64,000 nt of DNA from Solanum dulcamara (lineage: Eukaryota > Streptophyta > Magnoliopsida > Solanales > Solanaceae). Shown here one piece after another: positions 32,885-43,651 of this stretch. The DNA lies in contig NC_077245.1 in the NCBI RefSeq assembly GCF_947179165.1, forward strand, positions 18,198,740 through 18,262,739, given 5' to 3'. Both the position numbers and the translations under genes were made by a program. The notes under the pieces were generated by a model, which was not told where the DNA came from, did not search any database, and worked only from the letters and a program-made list of their open reading frames with translations. Numbering within the stretch: the stretch's first letter is position 1; every line of letters starts with the position of its first letter.

Positions 32885-33306
32885 TAAAACCATCCCCCAA
32901 ATCTTACAAAGTCGTCGAAACTCTATTATGAGCATCGGAACACTAAAAGTTGACCAAAGTCAAACCTTAGCCTAAAATTCATCAAATTTCCAATTCAAGA
33001 CCTCAAATCTTTGTTGCAATTCCAATTTTGATTCTGTAAACTCTCCTAGACCAATTTTCACATCCAAAACTGTTGGAATCAATGTAATTCTATTCCGAGA
33101 CTTGTAGCTCCACTTAAACCCAAATACCACTTTTGAATACTTAAAACTTATAAAAACTCAAAATTTCCAAAACCCAACTTTTTCCTTGAATTTTGTCAAA
33201 ATAGAAACTCGATACTAATAAAAAACGACTCGAGACAACTAAACGGAGGGGTAAAATAATTATTTTATAAAAAGTTCCAAAAATAACCTTTAGGATCATT
33301 ATATCA
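32885..33306 (-). repeat. 3' LTR of the minus-strand gypsy, proximal piece
   Basis: Aligns with 40262-40670 in the sister LTR. Read on the minus strand it starts TGATATAATGATCC at 33306, immediately after the internal-region end. The other end abuts the inserted gypsy LTR. Confidence 0.85.
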
Positions 33307-33625
33307 TCCACCACTAAAAACAATGTTCGTCCTCGAACATAAGGTAAAAGAAATTACCTGAAGTCTCAAAGAGCTAAGGATATCGAGCACGCATATCAAA
33401 CTCCACCTCCCAAGTAGCCTCTCCAATTGTATGGTATTTCCACTAGACTTTCACTGAAGCTATCTTCTTAGTTCTACGCTTACAGACCTACCTGTCATGA
33501 TTAGCTATGGGATCCGTCTCAAATGTCAAGTTTGGACCCAACTCCACTAAGTCAAGGGAGATCAAATGAGACTCATTCAGAAAATACTTCCAAAATATGA
33601 AAATATGGAATACCGGATGCACAGC
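33307..33625 (-). pseudogene. Minus-strand gypsy pol 3' end (post-integrase chromodomain-like segment)
   Basis: Read on the minus strand from the hAT junction: TCCGGTATTCCATATT, then WKYFLNESHLISLDLVELGP, FETDPIANHDR, a stop, TKKIASVKV, a stop, WKYHTIGEATWEVEFDMRAR and MFEDEH. This is the standard C-terminus of this gypsy lineage. It is continuous with the piece ending at 36316 if the hAT element is ignored. Confidence 0.8.
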
Positions 33626-33772
33626 CAGGGGAAGATGAATGTATGGTCGTGGGGGTGCCTCAACACTCGGTGATCTCGGTTGAAATTTTGTCTTTATTTG
33701 TATATGTATAGGATATCTTATAAAAAGGACATTTTCCACCCAGAGATCAAATGTGGTTCATGGTGCTATTGG

Positions 33773-35262
33773 TAGGGCTGGGCATAAAATACCGAAAACC
33801 GAATTACCGAACCGAACCGGCTATTTCGGTATTTCGGTATTCGGTATTCGGTAATTCGGTTCGGTAATCGGTACCAAAAGTCCATAATTTCGGTATTTCG
33901 GTTTCGGTTTCGGTATTTTTTTTTTTCCCGTTCGGTAGTTCGGTAAATACCGAATACCGTAATTAATATGGCTAGTAGACCACTAGTCCACTATTGTATG
34001 TCTGTTGGGCCTAAGCCCTTTAGAAATTATTTTAAGGCAGCCCAAATCCCTAACCCAATAACCCAACAGCCCACTCCAACAACATTACAACAAAAATCCA
34101 TTTAGGGCTAGGGTTAACTTTCATTCTTTCTTTCTGTTTCTCATTTTCTCTACTTCTCACTTCTCACTTCCAAACGGCTCCTGTCTCTCCAACAAAAAAA
34201 CTCACACTGCCATTGTAGATTTGTATCCTCCACTGCCTCACTTCCTTCTCCGGCGGACCCTCTCCCTCACACGCTGCTCGCCGCCCGTCAAGAACCACCA
34301 ACCTTCGCCGTCTCCTCTCCGCGCGAGCCGCTGTCCAGAGAAGACAGCAGCAACCATCCGTCACCGGCGAACAGCGAGCTCCGAGCTCGCACGATGAACA
34401 AAAGCCCACGTTGATCCACCATCAGCAGCCCCTGATTCTTCTTCCTCTTCCTCTCCACCGCTGCAACAGCAACTTCGACGAACACACCGAACAAGCTGCA
34501 ACGACGAACAGCAACCTGCAAGCGGCCATGGGCCATGGAAACTGATGAAGTATCACTGGCCACTGGACCTTTCAATTGCATTATTATTTCCATTTATCAC
34601 TTCTGTTCATTGATTTGGTAAGACATCATCACTATAAAAGTTCTACATTTTCTTTTCACATAGATCTTTTAATTGATCCGGAACAGTTTTTTCTATTCAA
34701 TTTCTAGTTCATCAGTATCTAAGTATCATTCTTGTGGAGACAACATCATCATGAAAAAGAAAACAGAGATTCTAATTATCAGTTTTTTCTTGATAGTTGT
34801 GCGTTGAAAACTAGATATTGCCTGATATTTTTTCCCCACCAAATTTCAAATTGTATAGGCCAGTGATACTTCACAGTTTTCCTGGATGTCGCACTGTATG
34901 ATAGTGCATTAGTATTCTCGTGTGATTTTACTTTATTGAAACATTAACAAGTTGCATTTTTGTTATGTAGAGGATATCTGAGATTTTTTTGTTATTGAAA
35001 CATTAACAAGTTGCATTTAAGATGGTTTTGTGGCTACTTATCTTGTAAAAAAAAGTGCTTGCATTTGTGTTGATCTTATAAGATGCAGAAATTTGGGTAT
35101 TACCGAATACCGTACCGAACCGAATTTTTATTTACCGATTACCGAATTACCGAACCGAAGTTTGAAAGTTCGGTATTTGGTATATACTTTGAATTACCGA
35201 TTACCGAATTATCGAATCTAAATTTTGAAAATACCGAACCGAATACCGAATGCCCACCCCTA
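33773..35262. mobile_element. Non-autonomous hAT element nested in another hAT element
   Basis: A 1,490-bp element with ends TAGGGCTGGGCAT and, read inward from the right, TAGGGGTGGGCATTCGG, flanked by the perfect 8-bp duplication GCTATTGG (33765-33772 and 35263-35270). Subterminal blocks of CGGTAATTCGGT/ACCGAACCG words occur at both ends. The centre has a GC-rich block (34200-34560) that resembles the leader of an autonomous transposase gene rather than a coding exon; ORFs of 81 and 101 codons there have no motif. Confidence 0.9.
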
Positions 35263-35264
35263 GC

Positions 35265-35442
35265 TATTGGTGGTAGGTCGTATTTTTTGCCTCAAAGACA
35301 CGAGATCGATTCCCAGGGCACAAATTGTTGGTACTGTTTTATGATGCATTCTTTTTCTTTCGTAAAAATAAATTTGAACAAGGATTCGAACCCGCGACAT
35401 TGGATTAGAAACCACCCTATCCACTAAGCTATGGGTACTATA
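35265..35442. other. Two opposed tRNA-like sequences within the hAT element
   Basis: On the plus strand a degenerate tRNA-like run ends in a B-box-like GATCGATTCCC (about 35305-35320). On the minus strand TAGCTTAGTGGATAGG (A box, about 35437-35422) and GGTTCGAATCC (B box, about 35396-35386) match Pol III promoters well, with TTTCTAA at the anticodon-loop position. Stems do not pair properly, so neither is a working tRNA gene. They may be SINE-derived pieces captured by the hAT element. Confidence 0.45.
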
Positions 35443-36315
35443 TGTTAGTTAAGTGCTTTACTATATATATGAGCCTCCTAAGCTAACATGTTGTAAAACT
35501 TATTAATTTGTATTTTGTTAACTTTTTTTTCTTTTTTCTTTTAAGCATAAAGATTACTCTTTTTATCTCAATTTATGTGGCACACTTTATTTTTTATATT
35601 ATCCCAAAAATATTATTTTTCTATAATTAGAAATACCTTTAGTTTGTAATTCTTCTTTTATCCTTAATAAAATAATTTATAGTCACACAAATGACTAAGG
35701 TTAGTTTTAGACCTTCTCGTCCAAAATTACTCTTTTTGTCAAAATTTTGAAAACTCGACTTCGAGTTTCTCTTACACTTTAATTTGTTCTATTATCGAAA
35801 CCATTTGAATGCATATGAGAAAAAAATTGTTTAAACAATAATTATTTAAATTGTATCGAGAATTTAAATTTACAAAATAAATTACATGTTCTATTAAAGG
35901 ACGTCATGAAAATTATACCAAAATCTTATATGATTTCGTTGGTCATTTTAGATTTTTATTGTTGTGAGTAAAAACTTTAACATGAAACTTCATCTCTGTC
36001 ACTGAAGTTATGCAAGTAATTTTTTTTACCACTTTATATTGAGTTTCTTACATAGAGCATAAGGTATTAATGAATATAAATAATTATGTCATCATTGAGT
36101 GTATTTAGAATATGAAAATTTATCGTGTGCAATTATAAAGAATATTATTATAAGTTTTTTTTCTTTGCGCCAAATTATCATAATTTATTATTTTTTGATT
36201 CATTTGTCTTTATAAATTGAAAAGAAGAACACTGAACTAAAGTCCCAAGTTACTATTTTAAAGGCGATATGGCACCCCACAATCTTCAAATCCTGGATCC
36301 GCCTCTGTGCACAGC

Positions 36316-37424
36316 TGACAAGCTAGGTGGCAAGGACAATTTGTAAGTCACCTTTCCCACTCGCCCCAAAATCTCATATGGGCCAATGAATCGAGGGCTA
36401 AGCTTGCCCTTCTTTCAGAACCGCATCACGCCCTTTGAGGGCGACACTTGGAGCCAAATATGGTCAGCCTCTATGAACTCCAAAGGTCTAACTTTCCTAT
36501 TTGCATAGCTCTTCTGCCTACTCTAGACAGTCAAGAGCCTACCCTGAGTCATACAAAACTACTTCTAAGTAAATCTTTGTCTAGAGAATCCATCTCAGCT
36601 GAATCAAACCACCCGATAAGAGATCAACACCACCTACCATAAAATTCCTCGAATGGGGCCATATGAATACTGGAGTGATAACTATTATTGTAGGCGAACT
36701 CCGCTAAGGGAAAATTCTGATCGCATCTAACACCAAAGTCAATAACATAGGCCCGAAATATATCCTCCAACACCTGAATTATCCGCTCGGACTGTCCGTC
36801 AGTTTGTGGGTAAAAAGCTCTACTTGTATGAAGCCTAGTATCCAACCCATGTTGTAATGCCTGTCAAAAGTGTGAAGTAAACAATGAACCCCTATATGAA
36901 ATAATGGATACTGGGACATTATGAAGTTGAACGATCTAGCTGATACACAACTAGGCTAGCTCTCTATCGTGTACTTCACCCGAACCAGAATGAAATGAGC
37001 AGACTTGGTCAGTCTGTCAACACTACCCATATAGAATTATAACTACCCACGGTGGGAGGTAAACCCACAACAAAGTCCATGGTGATCCTCTCCCACTTCC
37101 AAGTGGTAATGGGTATCCTCTGACTCACACCTCCAGCCGCTGGTGCTCACACTTGACCTGTTGGCAAGTCAAAAACTTGGACACGAACTCAATAATGTCC
37201 TTCTTCATCCCATACCATCAATAGTACTATCTAAGATCAGGATACATCTTCGCCGCACCCGAGTGAATAGAATATCTGGAACAATAAGCCTCCTCTAGAA
37301 TCAATCTGATCAAATCACCTACCTTGGGCACACAAATCCTATCCTCAATCCTCAAAACATCATCTGAATTGAGCTTAGCCTTCTTGGAATCTCCTCTTAT
37401 CACCTTGTCTCGAATGAGACACAA
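36316..37424 (-). pseudogene. Minus-strand gypsy integrase remnant
   Basis: On the minus strand: a zinc-binding N-terminal part (ICVPKVGDLIRLILEEAYCS, 37310 onwards), degraded core, then SRAFYPQTDGQSERIIQVLE (about 36810) and AEFAYNNSYHSSIHMAPFEE (about 36660). It ends with KGKLSPRFIGPYEILGRVGK and VTYKLSLPPSLSAVH up to the hAT insertion. Several stops and frameshifts. Upstream, reverse transcriptase and RNase H are deleted. Confidence 0.85.
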
Positions 37425-37462
37425 TTTCTCATCATCCCATTGTCGCTCCTGAATTTACTCAA

Positions 37463-38025
37463 CTAGTGAAGAACGAGCCTCAATGAAAGTAATAAAGTCT
37501 CTACTCTCTGCAGATACCCGCAATATGACGAAGCCTCATCAATCATAGGACCTGCAGGTGCTTGATGTACAGGAACCTGAACTACTGGAACCTGACACTG
37601 ATCTAGAGTTTGTACTCCAACTCTAATCTTTGAATCCTGGGGCATACGTGCAGCAGTATGAGTAACACTTTCTAGAACTCCCAACATCCTTAACAAAGTA
37701 TCCTGAAACAACATCGCTGCGACCTCGAAAAGGACCTGGTCCCCACAAACCTCACCACGTGGCTCTAGAGAAGCCTCCACAGCTTGATCTTGGGCCGGTG
37801 CCACTCCTTGGGCACAACCTCTACTTGCGACCTGTCCACGCCAATGGCATCTAGCTCGACCTCTACCTTTACCTTTAGCTGGGGTCTCAATGTCAACTCA
37901 GGGACTGTCTTCTCTCTACCAACAACTATAGATTTGGTCGTCGGCATCTGCCAAAATAATATGCGATACTCAATACTATAATAACCACCTCGCACGATAA
38001 AAAGAGTGAATAATAAAAGTTTCAT
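37463..38025 (-). pseudogene. Minus-strand gypsy gag 5' remnant
   Basis: Two overlapping frames (38025-37765 and 37804-37463), starting 104 bp inside the PBS. They encode the charged N-terminal part of gag and then VQVPVHQAPAGPMIDEASSY, a phrase typical of the region before the capsid core. The capsid, protease and RT are missing. Confidence 0.6.
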
Positions 38026-38128
38026 AACAGTCCTTATAGCCTCTTGAATATAAGTACAGACGTCTCCATATCAATTTTCGAGACTCTACTTAGACTTGAC
38101 TTGTACACGTGAGACCTATGAATGTGGG

Positions 38129-38140
38129 GCTCTGATACCA
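38129..38140 (-). other. Primer-binding site of the minus-strand gypsy element
   Basis: The minus strand reads TGGTATCAGAGC, the exact tRNA-iMet complement, two bases from the 5' LTR end (38143). It fixes element polarity and shows that 38143-40670 is the 5' LTR. Confidence 0.9.
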
Positions 38141-38142
38141 TT

Positions 38143-40670
38143 TATCATGACTCAAAATCCGAGTGTGATGGCACTCATCCATTCCCACCAGACAAGTCAG
38201 CCTAAACCGAATAAATGCAAAAATAAAAATAGAAATAGTTCAAAATAAGTAATTTAAAAATAAAAACAGAAATATTAGTCATTTACAAATTTCCCCACGA
38301 ACTTGTTGTCACATGTACAAACTTCTAAATATAAAGATACTGAAATAAATACAAGTCTCAAAACTGTCTCTCAAATAAAAGAAAGTAAAAGTAAAGAGGA
38401 ACAAGAATCAACAACTTTTTTTTGAATCGCCTCTAAAAGCCTCGAATAGAAAGAAAAAGAGCTGTGTCACTGCCCGAGTTCGAAACCTACACAAGTGTAG
38501 ATAGTGAGTACTACCGATATAGTACCATGCAAGCGAACAACTAAGACTAAGCTAAGCTAGTAAAATACACGTACTCCAGTCATACCAACCAGCCCCTCAG
38601 ACTACAACATGCATAAAAATCAGCTAGTCTAACAGTTCTAATAGCACGAGTACATATTATCTCAACAATAGTACAACTCAAGTCTCAATAAAATCACAAC
38701 ATTCAACATTATAGAATGGGAAAAATTAGGGGTAAAGCAGTCCACAACTGCAAAAGATGTATGGTGCAAATACAGTGCAATGCAATGTCACGTATAGTGA
38801 TGCATGTCTGTCCTAATGATACATATCTACTGACTAGCATGTCGAAACCCATGGGGTCACACATGGACCATGTACCTGCCGAAACCATTTTCCATCAGCA
38901 TAATCATCTCTCTCTAAAATTATTTTCCATCGGCATAATCATCTCTTGTCGAAACCATTTCTCATCGGCATAATCATCAAATCAAATTCTATCTCAAAGT
39001 ATCGAAACTAATGCAAATAGGCAATATTTATGTAAAACAAAATGATGAAATGATATAATCTACAAGTAACAACTTATATCACGTAAATTATATTCAAGTG
39101 TTCACAATAAGCCAATGATCAATTCATATTTCGGACACAACATGCTAAATCATCTCAATTTCCATTTATTACCCCATTTTTCGTTATCAAGTTCAATTGA
39201 ATATTAAATAATACCCAAGATCACTTCCCATTACTCCCTAACACATAAGACAAGAATATATGATCCTACAAGCTTAAGCAAAGGTTTAAGAATTCACTTA
39301 CTTCGATTTCAAACTCGAACTACTTCGGAACCTGAGCTTTACCCTTTTGCCGATGTTTCGAATCAAGATAATCTATTCAAATATGCAATCTCAATAAGAA
39401 CACGAGTCTAAAGATACCCAAATCAATATTTTTTGAAAATCGAGCCAAATCTGACCCAAAAATCCAAAATACCCAATTTCAAAAATGAATAGAAAATTCA
39501 AATTTTTTTACATGAAAACGATCCTTCAAGTATTTAGAAATAAATGCTGAAAACTAATTTGAAATTGGAGTTGAAATCAACCCTCAAACACCAAATTAAG
39601 GAATCAAATATTCTTGGTGAAACCCCCAATTTTGAAGCTCTAAAATCATGAATCTGAAGTAAAATATACATTAAAACTATTGGGTAATGAAAGATTGAAG
39701 TCAAAAACACTTACCTACACAAAGATTTTTGAATAGCCCTTTCCTAATCACTTAATCTGAGCTTCTAGGTTTCAAAATGGTGGAAATGGGATAAAATCTC
39801 GACTTTTGGAAATTTTTAGTTTTGCCCAGGCATTGCTCTTAGCGATCGAGACACCCCTCCTTGCGATTGCAATGAAGAAATTTGGTTAACTCATTAATTT
39901 ACCATTGCAATTGCGGAAGAGGCTTCACGATCGTGATGACTAACCAAAAAAACACTTATACGCGATCGAGAAGAACAAAAATACAGGCACCAGATATCAA
40001 CAAACACAACAAAATCCGACAAGTCTCAAGTCCCAGAATAAACCCTCGGAATTCGTTCAAAATCTTGAGCACACAATTTATATGCTACCCTACTAATTTC
40101 GATGTTTCGAACTCAGTGGAACTATCAAAATTCAAATTTCATGTATCCTTGACCTGAAACTCGAAAAGTTACAACTAAACTAACTAAAGCTTCCAAAATA
40201 TCAAAACGAGCTCGGAAGCTCCAAAAATTCAATCCAAGACACTCCTAGACCTAAAACTATCCCCCAAATCCAATAGAGTCATCGAAATTCCATTCCGAGC
40301 ATCCAAACTCCAAAAGTTGACCAAAGTCAAACTTGGCCTAAAATTCATCAAATTTCCAATTCAAAACCTCAAATCTTCGTTACAACTCTAATTCTGATAC
40401 TATAAACTCTGCTAGACCAATTTCCACATTCTGGAGCTGCTGAAATCAACAAAATTTTGTTTTGACACTCGTAGCTTCGGTTGACCCCAAATACCACTTT
40501 TGAACACTTAAAGCTTTTTAAAACTCAAAATTTCCAAAACCCAACTTTTTCATAGAATTTTGTCTAAATCAACACTCGATACCAATTAGAAATGACTTAG
40601 GGCAACTAAAGGGAGGGGTAAAATGTTATTTTATAAAAATTTCTAAAAATGACCTTCAGGATCATTATAT
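38143..40670 (-). repeat. 5' LTR of the minus-strand gypsy element
   Basis: About 2.53 kb, alignable with the split 3' LTR (26413-28310 and 32885-33306). Divergence between the two is considerable, with many substitutions and a 235-bp indel, so the insertion is old. The outer end (TGATATAATG) is truncated by a couple of bases at 40670, where LINE sequence resumes. Confidence 0.85.
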
Positions 40671-41521
40671 TAAAGAAGTACAGACCTATTGGTTTTTGTA
40701 ATATACTATCTACAAGCTTTTGACAAAAATCATTATTAATAGAATCAAACCCTTGCTCAGAACCATCATTAGTCCAAACTAGACAAGCTTTCTTTCCCAT
40801 AAAAAGCTACTAACAATGCTATCATTGTCCAAGAATACCTCTCCCACTTTAAGAAGATGGGAGGGAATGAGGCTAACGTGGTCCTTAAGATTCATCTTGA
40901 AAAAACCTTTGACTCCTACATAAAAACACCCTCATTTTCTTTAACTTCCCTCTAGATCTGACCAAATTTATCATGTTCTGTGTTAGCAACAGTTCCATCT
41001 CCATTCTGGTTAATGGAGAAAAAACTAATCCTTTCAATCCCTCAAGAGGCATAAAACAAGGTGATCTCATATCCCCATACTAGTTCATCTTGTGTATGGA
41101 AAGACTGGCTAGGAAAATTGATATAGAACCGACTAATAAATCATGGTCCTATGTTAAGATCACCACTAGAGGACCCATGTTGACCCACTTATTCTTTGTT
41201 GATGACCTCACTCTCTTTACAAAAGCTAGTAAGCTCAATTATACCTCCATTATTAACACCGTTGGGGAGTTTTGCACTAGATCTGGCCAAAGCATTAATA
41301 ATAGCAAATCAAAGGTCATCTTTTCTTCAAATTGCACCAAGAAAAATCCAGCTTCTTACTCCAACATGCTCAATATTAAGGCCAACACCACCTTTGGGAA
41401 GTACATTGGATTCTCATCTACAAAAAAACTTATCAATAATGACTTCCAGTTCATTATTGATTACATGAACAACAAACTTTTTAGATGAAAAAATAAGTTC
41501 TTAAACATGACAGGTAGAACT
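40669..41521 (+). pseudogene. LINE ORF2 reverse transcriptase segment
   Basis: Plus strand: KKYRPIGFCNILYKLLTKII, NRIKPLLRTIISPNQTSFL, NAIIVQEYLSHFKKMGGNEA, VVLKIHLEKTFDS, then after breaks PSRGIKQGDLISPY, GPMLTHLFFVDDLTLFTKAS (active-site FVDD intact) and FGKYIGFSSTKKLINNDFQF, and finally FLNMTGRT at the solo LTR insertion. This is the same LINE lineage as the endonuclease part at 25560. The reading is interrupted by stops around 40920-41080. Confidence 0.85.
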
Positions 41522-43646
41522 TGTGACACCTCGGAAGTCCATAGCTAAGTTAGAATTGCAGAAATTGCATAAAATTATTGGTGCCAGTTTGAACGAGTCC
41601 ACTTACTAACCATAGATGGTAGTCGTGGAAGCTGAGTTAGGAAATTAGAATTTGACAAACTCTTTGCTGAGTTCCTACGTACTGACATCATTATCCATAG
41701 ATAGTTGTATACGACCCGTAAGAATGGGTCGTGGGGAGATTCCAGACTTGGTGAAATTTTCCAATCTCAATACCTTTTCTACGGACGCTTCCTACGGCTT
41801 GTGGAATAATCCATGACCCATAAAACGTGTTCATACATAGAAAGAGTTCAGAGAAAACTTTTAAAATAGACAGGACGGGCCATGTCTATGAGTCGTAGCT
41901 TGTTCTACGAACCGTAGACCCAAAGTTCAGAAACCTAGAATTTCAGTCGACTTTCCATGTTTGGCCTCTACGGACCATAGAAGGACCTATAAAACATAGA
42001 TAACACCCATATGTGCATTTTGGCACTTTTAAAATAGGGATAATTCAGTCTTTTTTTACCCTTTCTAAGCCTAAACCCCAATGTTTTTACACTAATTAAG
42101 GTTCTAAATAGTGCTATTCGACCCCAATATCCCATAATCACTCTCAAGACATAAAGCAACAATTCAAAAGGAGAAAACTAAGGTTTCAAGAGTATTCTTC
42201 AAGTTTCTCCAAGAACACTGTTCTTCCAAGTATATAAAGATACTCATAGTGATGAACTAAGTTCGTCCTCATGCCCTACATCTAAATTCAGTCAATAAAG
42301 AGTTAATTCTAGAGTTCTAACCAAAGCTCCATGAGTTTCGAGTTTGGTTTCTATTTCACAGGATGAATTTTGATTCTCTTATTTATTAAAATTATGATAC
42401 TACATTCTATTGATTTCTTTGAGTTATTGTTCATGCTTTTGATCACATGAGCCCTAGTTATTGAGAATCTGATTGAAAACCTTTGTGAAAGTATTTTCAT
42501 GCATTGATTTTTGAAATTAAAGTGACTTTAGGGATACTTTTCAAAGCTTTATTTAAAAAGAATTTTTAAGGAACATAAATGGTTCCAATTGTATTATTTT
42601 ACATTGAAAAAAGAGGTAGTATTTCGAGAAGAGTATAAATGGTTTTCAGAAAGCATTTTTGTCAAATAGTTTTCCCTAAGAGGGATTTTTGAGTATTAAC
42701 TCAACACAGATTTATATGAGCATTATTGATATTGCATGTTTTTGGGAGTAGTATTGAGTATTTGTTTGGATTAAAACTCATATAACTCAAAGCCCTATAA
42801 ACTACGTAGCCAATGTAGGATAGGATCGTACCGCAATTCGAGCGACTCCTCACTTGCCTTTGAGAAGGCCTATTAGATAGATACATATGTTAAAGTGGTT
42901 TTCCTATGCCCCGACAAGGTATAAGATGGCTCTGGTGACGTGGGTAGAATGTTGTATTATCACGAGACTCATAATAATGGTTGTCGATTAGAATAACTCC
43001 CTAATAAAGTAAATTATATTATTTTAATATTTTTCTTCTATTGCATATTTTATTGTGAGGCTTAAATGGTTTTTACTTCATGTTTATGTCGTACATCAGT
43101 TGAGTTATATCCAAACTTCCAATTCAATTATTTGTTTGATTCAATCATATTACATATCGTATATTTCATGTACTAATGTTATTCGATGTTGCATTTTTTA
43201 TGATGCAGATATAAATATTCACGATCATCAATAGGTGTTTTGTTGAGATCTCTCTTCAATCAACTTTTGGTGAGACCTCTTTGTTTTCGAAGGACCTTAT
43301 TCATTTGTTATGCTTATTTCAGTATTAGTAAACATTAGGATTTGAGGTAGCCAAAGGTTCTGTTCCGGCACCGACTATCAATTTAGTAGAGGCTTCATGG
43401 ACACAAGTAGATAGTCAGTTTAACATTTCTTTTCAAATGTTTTGAAATACTTTTAGTATTAATATTGATTACTTTTAGACAATTATTTTAAGATTTCTTT
43501 AAATGTTTTAAATGCTCATCTACTTAAGCTTCCGCAAATCATATTGAGTCATCTATTCTACAGTTTTCCAAGCCAAGGGTTCACATGGGACCAACAAATT
43601 TTTTTGAGTGATGGACACATCCTGGATATAGGCTCGAAGCGTGATA
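41522..43646. mobile_element. Solo LTR (2.1 kb) inside the LINE, target duplication GAACT
   Basis: Begins TGTGACACCTCGGAAG and ends AAGCGTGATA (TG...TA, probably CA changed to TA). The 5-bp duplication GAACT is perfect (41517-41521 and 43647-43651). The LINE reading FLNMTGRT-TLTKASLISIPS is continuous without it. There is no internal region, PBS or PPT, so the element was reduced by LTR-LTR recombination. It contains CTACGGACCATAG-type words like those at 13650-14210. Confidence 0.85.
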
Positions 43647-43651
43647 GAACT

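Larger units (their letters stand above)
33626..36307. mobile_element. hAT element with perfect 8-bp target duplication TGCACAGC, containing a second hAT element
   Basis: Ends are CAGGGGAAGATG on the left (33626) and, read inward from the right (36307), CAGAGGCGGATCCAGG. They share the CAG-G/A-GG start typical of hAT elements. The 8-bp duplication TGCACAGC is perfect at 33618-33625 and 36308-36315. Without the element the gypsy reading LSAV-H-PVFH becomes continuous. Its own sequence, without the nested 1,490-bp hAT and one 8-bp duplication, is about 1.2 kb. It carries tRNA-like stretches (35265-35442) and AT-rich DNA, and no transposase ORF. Confidence 0.85.
26413..40670 (-). mobile_element. 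Minus-strand Ty3/gypsy retrotransposon inserted in the LINE, itself carrying three later insertions
   Basis: Its 5' LTR is at 40670-38143 and its 3' LTR is in two pieces (33306-32885 and 28310-26413). PBS is 38129-38140. Between them lie the gag start, integrase pieces and the C-terminal chromodomain-like end, followed by the phrase TTCGAGGACGAACAT near 33323 that precedes the 3' LTR in these families. Everything between the early gag and the zinc-binding part of integrase is deleted (37463/37424). Insertions: gypsy fragment 28311-32884 in the 3' LTR, hAT element 33626-36307 in the integrase C-terminus, and a second hAT within that. No clean 5-bp duplication flanks it, and LINE sequence is missing at the site, so a deletion accompanied or followed insertion. 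Confidence 0.85.

Noticed and set aside
34164..34593. ORFs of 81 and 101 codons in the nested hAT element
   Set aside because: They owe their length to the GC-rich block and show no transposase or host motif.
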